From assembly GCA_024748595.1 (NCBI GenBank), contig CP072944.1, positions 466,001 through 530,000 on the forward strand: a stretch of 64,000 nt of DNA. Direction: 5' to 3'. Within the stretch, counting starts at the first letter, position 1, and each line of letters starts with the position of its first letter. Below are positions 62,388 through 64,000 of this stretch, in pieces. Position numbers and translations under genes: made by a program. The notes under the pieces were generated by a model. The model saw only the letters and a list, made by a program, of their open reading frames with translations. It was not told where the DNA came from and searched no databases. This DNA comes from Sodalis sp. Ffu (GTDB taxonomy: Bacteria > Pseudomonadota > Gammaproteobacteria > Enterobacterales > Enterobacteriaceae).

Positions 62388-63908
62388 TTATTTTTGTGGA
62401 CGCAGGACCGGGAACAGGATTACATCACGGACAGTGTGGCTATTGGTAAATAGCATCATCAGACGGTCGATACCGATACCTAAACCAGCTGTAGGAGGCA
62501 AACCATGCTCCAAAGCGACGACATAATCTTCATCATAAAAGATTGCTTCATCATCACCGGTGTCTTTTGCTTGTACCCGCTCGGCAAAACGTGCCGCCTG
62601 ATCTTCCGCATCGTTTAATTCTGAGAAGCCATTGCCTATCTCGCGGCCGCCGATAAAAAACTCAAAGCGATCAGTGAAAAAGGGATTTTTGTCGTTACGT
62701 CGAGCCAACGGCGATACTTCCGTTGGATAAGTTGTGATAAAGGTCGGCTGAATCAGATTCCTTTCCACAGTCTTTTCAAAAATTTTCGACTGCACTTGCC
62801 CCAGACCCCACCTTGTATCCACTTTTAAACCTAACGATTGCGCGATAGCGATGGCAGTTACTATGTCGTCCAGATCCTGTGGTTGCGTTTCTGGACGATA
62901 ATGGCAGATAGCTTCTTGCATGGTCATTTTTGTAAATGGCTTTCCAAAATCAAAGGTTTGGTCGCCATACTCTACAATGCTGCTGCCTAGGACCCGTTGG
63001 GTAAGGGTACGAAACAGATCTTCCACGAGTACAATCAAATCACGGTAATCTGCATAAGCCATATAGAGTTCCATCATTGTGAACTCAGGATTATGGCATT
63101 GCGATAGACCTTCATTACGAAAATTACGATTAATTTCAAATACCCGTTCAAAACCGCCTACCACCAACCGTTTCAGATAAAGCTCCGGTGCGATGCGCAA
63201 ATACATATCGATATCCAAAGCGTTATGGTGGGTGATAAACGGGCGTGCCATGGCACCACCAGGAATAGTTTGCATCATTGGTGTTTCCACTTCCATAAAG
63301 TTGTGGGCCATCATAAAGTGACGAATTTCTATCATAATACGTGAACGAACTTTAAAGATTTGGCGGGACTTCTCGTTGACGATCAAATCCAAATAACGCT
63401 GACGATAACGTGTTTCCTGATCGACCAAGCCATGAAATTTATCTGGCAATGGACGCATTGCTTTGGTCAGCAAACGAACTTCGCTGCAGTAAATAGATAA
63501 CTCGCCGCTACGGGTTTTAAATAATTTGCCGCGTGCACCAAGGATATCCCCTAAGTCCCATTTTTTAAACTGCTCATTATACAGGATTTTTGGCAGGTAA
63601 TCACTAGCAATATATAGCTGAATTTTCCCCCCTACATCCTGCAGTGTGGCAAACGATGCTTTACCCATAATTCGACGGGTTATCATGCGTCCGGCGATGC
63701 TGACGTTGATATTCAACGCTTCCAGTTCTTCATTACTTTTGTCAGCATATTGCGCATACAGCCGGTCAGAAACGGCGTCTCGACGAAAATCATTCGGGAA
63801 CGCAATACCCTCCTGACGTAGTTGCACCAGTTTTTCCCGGCGCAAGCGTAGCTCGTTGTTTAAATCTAGGACTTGAGAGATACTGCCTTGTGAGTGTGAT
63901 TCAGACAT
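62388..63908 (-). CDS. lysS: LysRS, lysyl-tRNA synthetase (class II)
   Basis: Charges tRNA-Lys. The ATG at 63908 ([10 protein letters not shown]) aligns with E. coli LysS and lies seven bases after the prfB stop, as in the usual prfB-lysS operon; an in-frame ATG at 63965 lies inside prfB. It has an N-terminal OB-fold (about 60-150), motif 1 region [22 protein letters not shown], motif 2 [30 protein letters not shown], and motif 3 [13 protein letters not shown]. 506 residues (E. coli 505). In motif 2 the usual ISVRHNPEF reads LSQCHNPEF. Confidence 0.95.
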   Translation of the reverse strand: MSESHSQGSISQVLDLNNELRLRREKLVQLRQEGIAFPNDFRRDAVSDRLYAQYADKSNEELEALNINVSIAGRMITRRIMGKASFATLQDVGGKIQLYIASDYLPKILYNEQFKKWDLGDILGARGKLFKTRSGELSIYCSEVRLLTKAMRPLPDKFHGLVDQETRYRQRYLDLIVNEKSRQIFKVRSRIMIEIRHFMMAHNFMEVETPMMQTIPGGAMARPFITHHNALDIDMYLRIAPELYLKRLVVGGFERVFEINRNFRNEGLSQCHNPEFTMMELYMAYADYRDLIVLVEDLFRTLTQRVLGSSIVEYGDQTFDFGKPFTKMTMQEAICHYRPETQPQDLDDIVTAIAIAQSLGLKVDTRWGLGQVQSKIFEKTVERNLIQPTFITTYPTEVSPLARRNDKNPFFTDRFEFFIGGREIGNGFSELNDAEDQAARFAERVQAKDTGDDEAIFYDEDYVVALEHGLPPTAGLGIGIDRLMMLFTNSHTVRDVILFPVLRPQK

Positions 63909-63915
63909 GGATTTT

Positions 63916-64000
63916 TCATAGACCTGCTTTAAGACTAGCTTCAATAAATTTATCCAGATCGCCATCCAGCACCGCCTGGATATTGCGCGTTTCTACGCCA
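63916..64000 (-). CDS. prfB: RF2, peptide chain release factor 2 (3' end only)
   Basis: The visible 27 codons read [20 protein letters not shown] then ASLKAGL before a TGA at 63916-63918, matching the C terminus of E. coli RF2. The rest, including the usual programmed frameshift site near the start of the gene, lies beyond the window. RF2 releases peptides at UGA and UAA. Confidence 0.9.
   Translation of the reverse strand, partial: GVETRNIQAVLDGDLDKFIEASLKAGL

Overview
The window looks like chromosome of a recently host-restricted gammaproteobacterial symbiont of the order Enterobacterales. Almost every intact protein resembles its Escherichia coli counterpart over its full length, and local gene order is enterobacterial: znuA/znuCB, pgk-fbaA-mscS, rpiA, zapA-fau, pepP-ubiH-ubiI, ygfZ/sdhE, lpp-sufESDCBA, cfa/ribE, slyA/slyB, pdxH-tyrS and prfB-lysS. 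Only a little over half of the sequence is coding. The long AT-rich gaps hold gene fossils, worn insertion sequences, tandem duplications and unusually long perfect hairpins. A Sodalis-like insect symbiont at an intermediate stage of genome reduction is my best guess; that is inference from overall character, not from a marker gene.

Layout. 1-2.2 kb: decayed mlaA and a decayed IS. 2.2-8.1 kb: lpxM, mepM and the zinc importer znuABC. 8.1-9.7 kb: fossils of ruvB, ruvA, ruvC and yebC still in ancestral order, next to aspS (10.1-11.8 kb), whose 3' end carries a frameshift. 13.2 kb: lpxL, followed by a 4-kb gene desert. 18.1 kb: L,D-transpeptidase ldtB; 20.1 kb: metK. 23.6-28.9 kb: pgk, fbaA, mscS (frameshifted tail), rpiA and a serA fossil. 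28.9-36.9 kb: fau, a collapsed 6S RNA locus, zapA, a ygfB fossil, pepP, ubiH, ubiI, ygfZ, sdhE and a ygfX fossil. 37.5-46.7 kb: grxD, rnt, lpp and the complete sufABCDSE operon. 47.9-53.6 kb: ribE, a tRNA-Val, cfa, an IS relic, slyA and a frameshifted slyB. 55.4-64 kb: pdxH, tyrS, a dadX-type alanine racemase, lysS and the 3' end of prfB.

How the genes work together. The retained set covers envelope building (LpxL, LpxM, MepM, Lpp with LdtB, Alr, Cfa), cofactors (ubiquinone hydroxylases UbiH and UbiI, riboflavin synthase, PNP oxidase, S-adenosylmethionine), central carbon (Pgk, FbaA, RpiA), translation (AspRS, TyrRS, LysRS, RF2, tRNA-Val), zinc uptake and a coherent Fe-S set (Suf, Grx4, YgfZ, SdhE). 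Lost functions visible as fossils are Holliday-junction processing (RuvABC), serine biosynthesis (SerA), outer-membrane lipid retrograde transport (MlaA), YebC, YgfB and YgfX. Only a stem remains of 6S RNA.

I found no CRISPR array, prophage, secretion system, toxin system or biosynthetic cluster, and nothing I would call a new system. The most informative signals are the decay features: the 6S RNA remnant, the tRNA-Val with C33, three coding regions frameshifted towards their 3' ends, a family of 16-18 bp perfect hairpins, and many IS903-like relics whose readable coding parts all lie on one strand.
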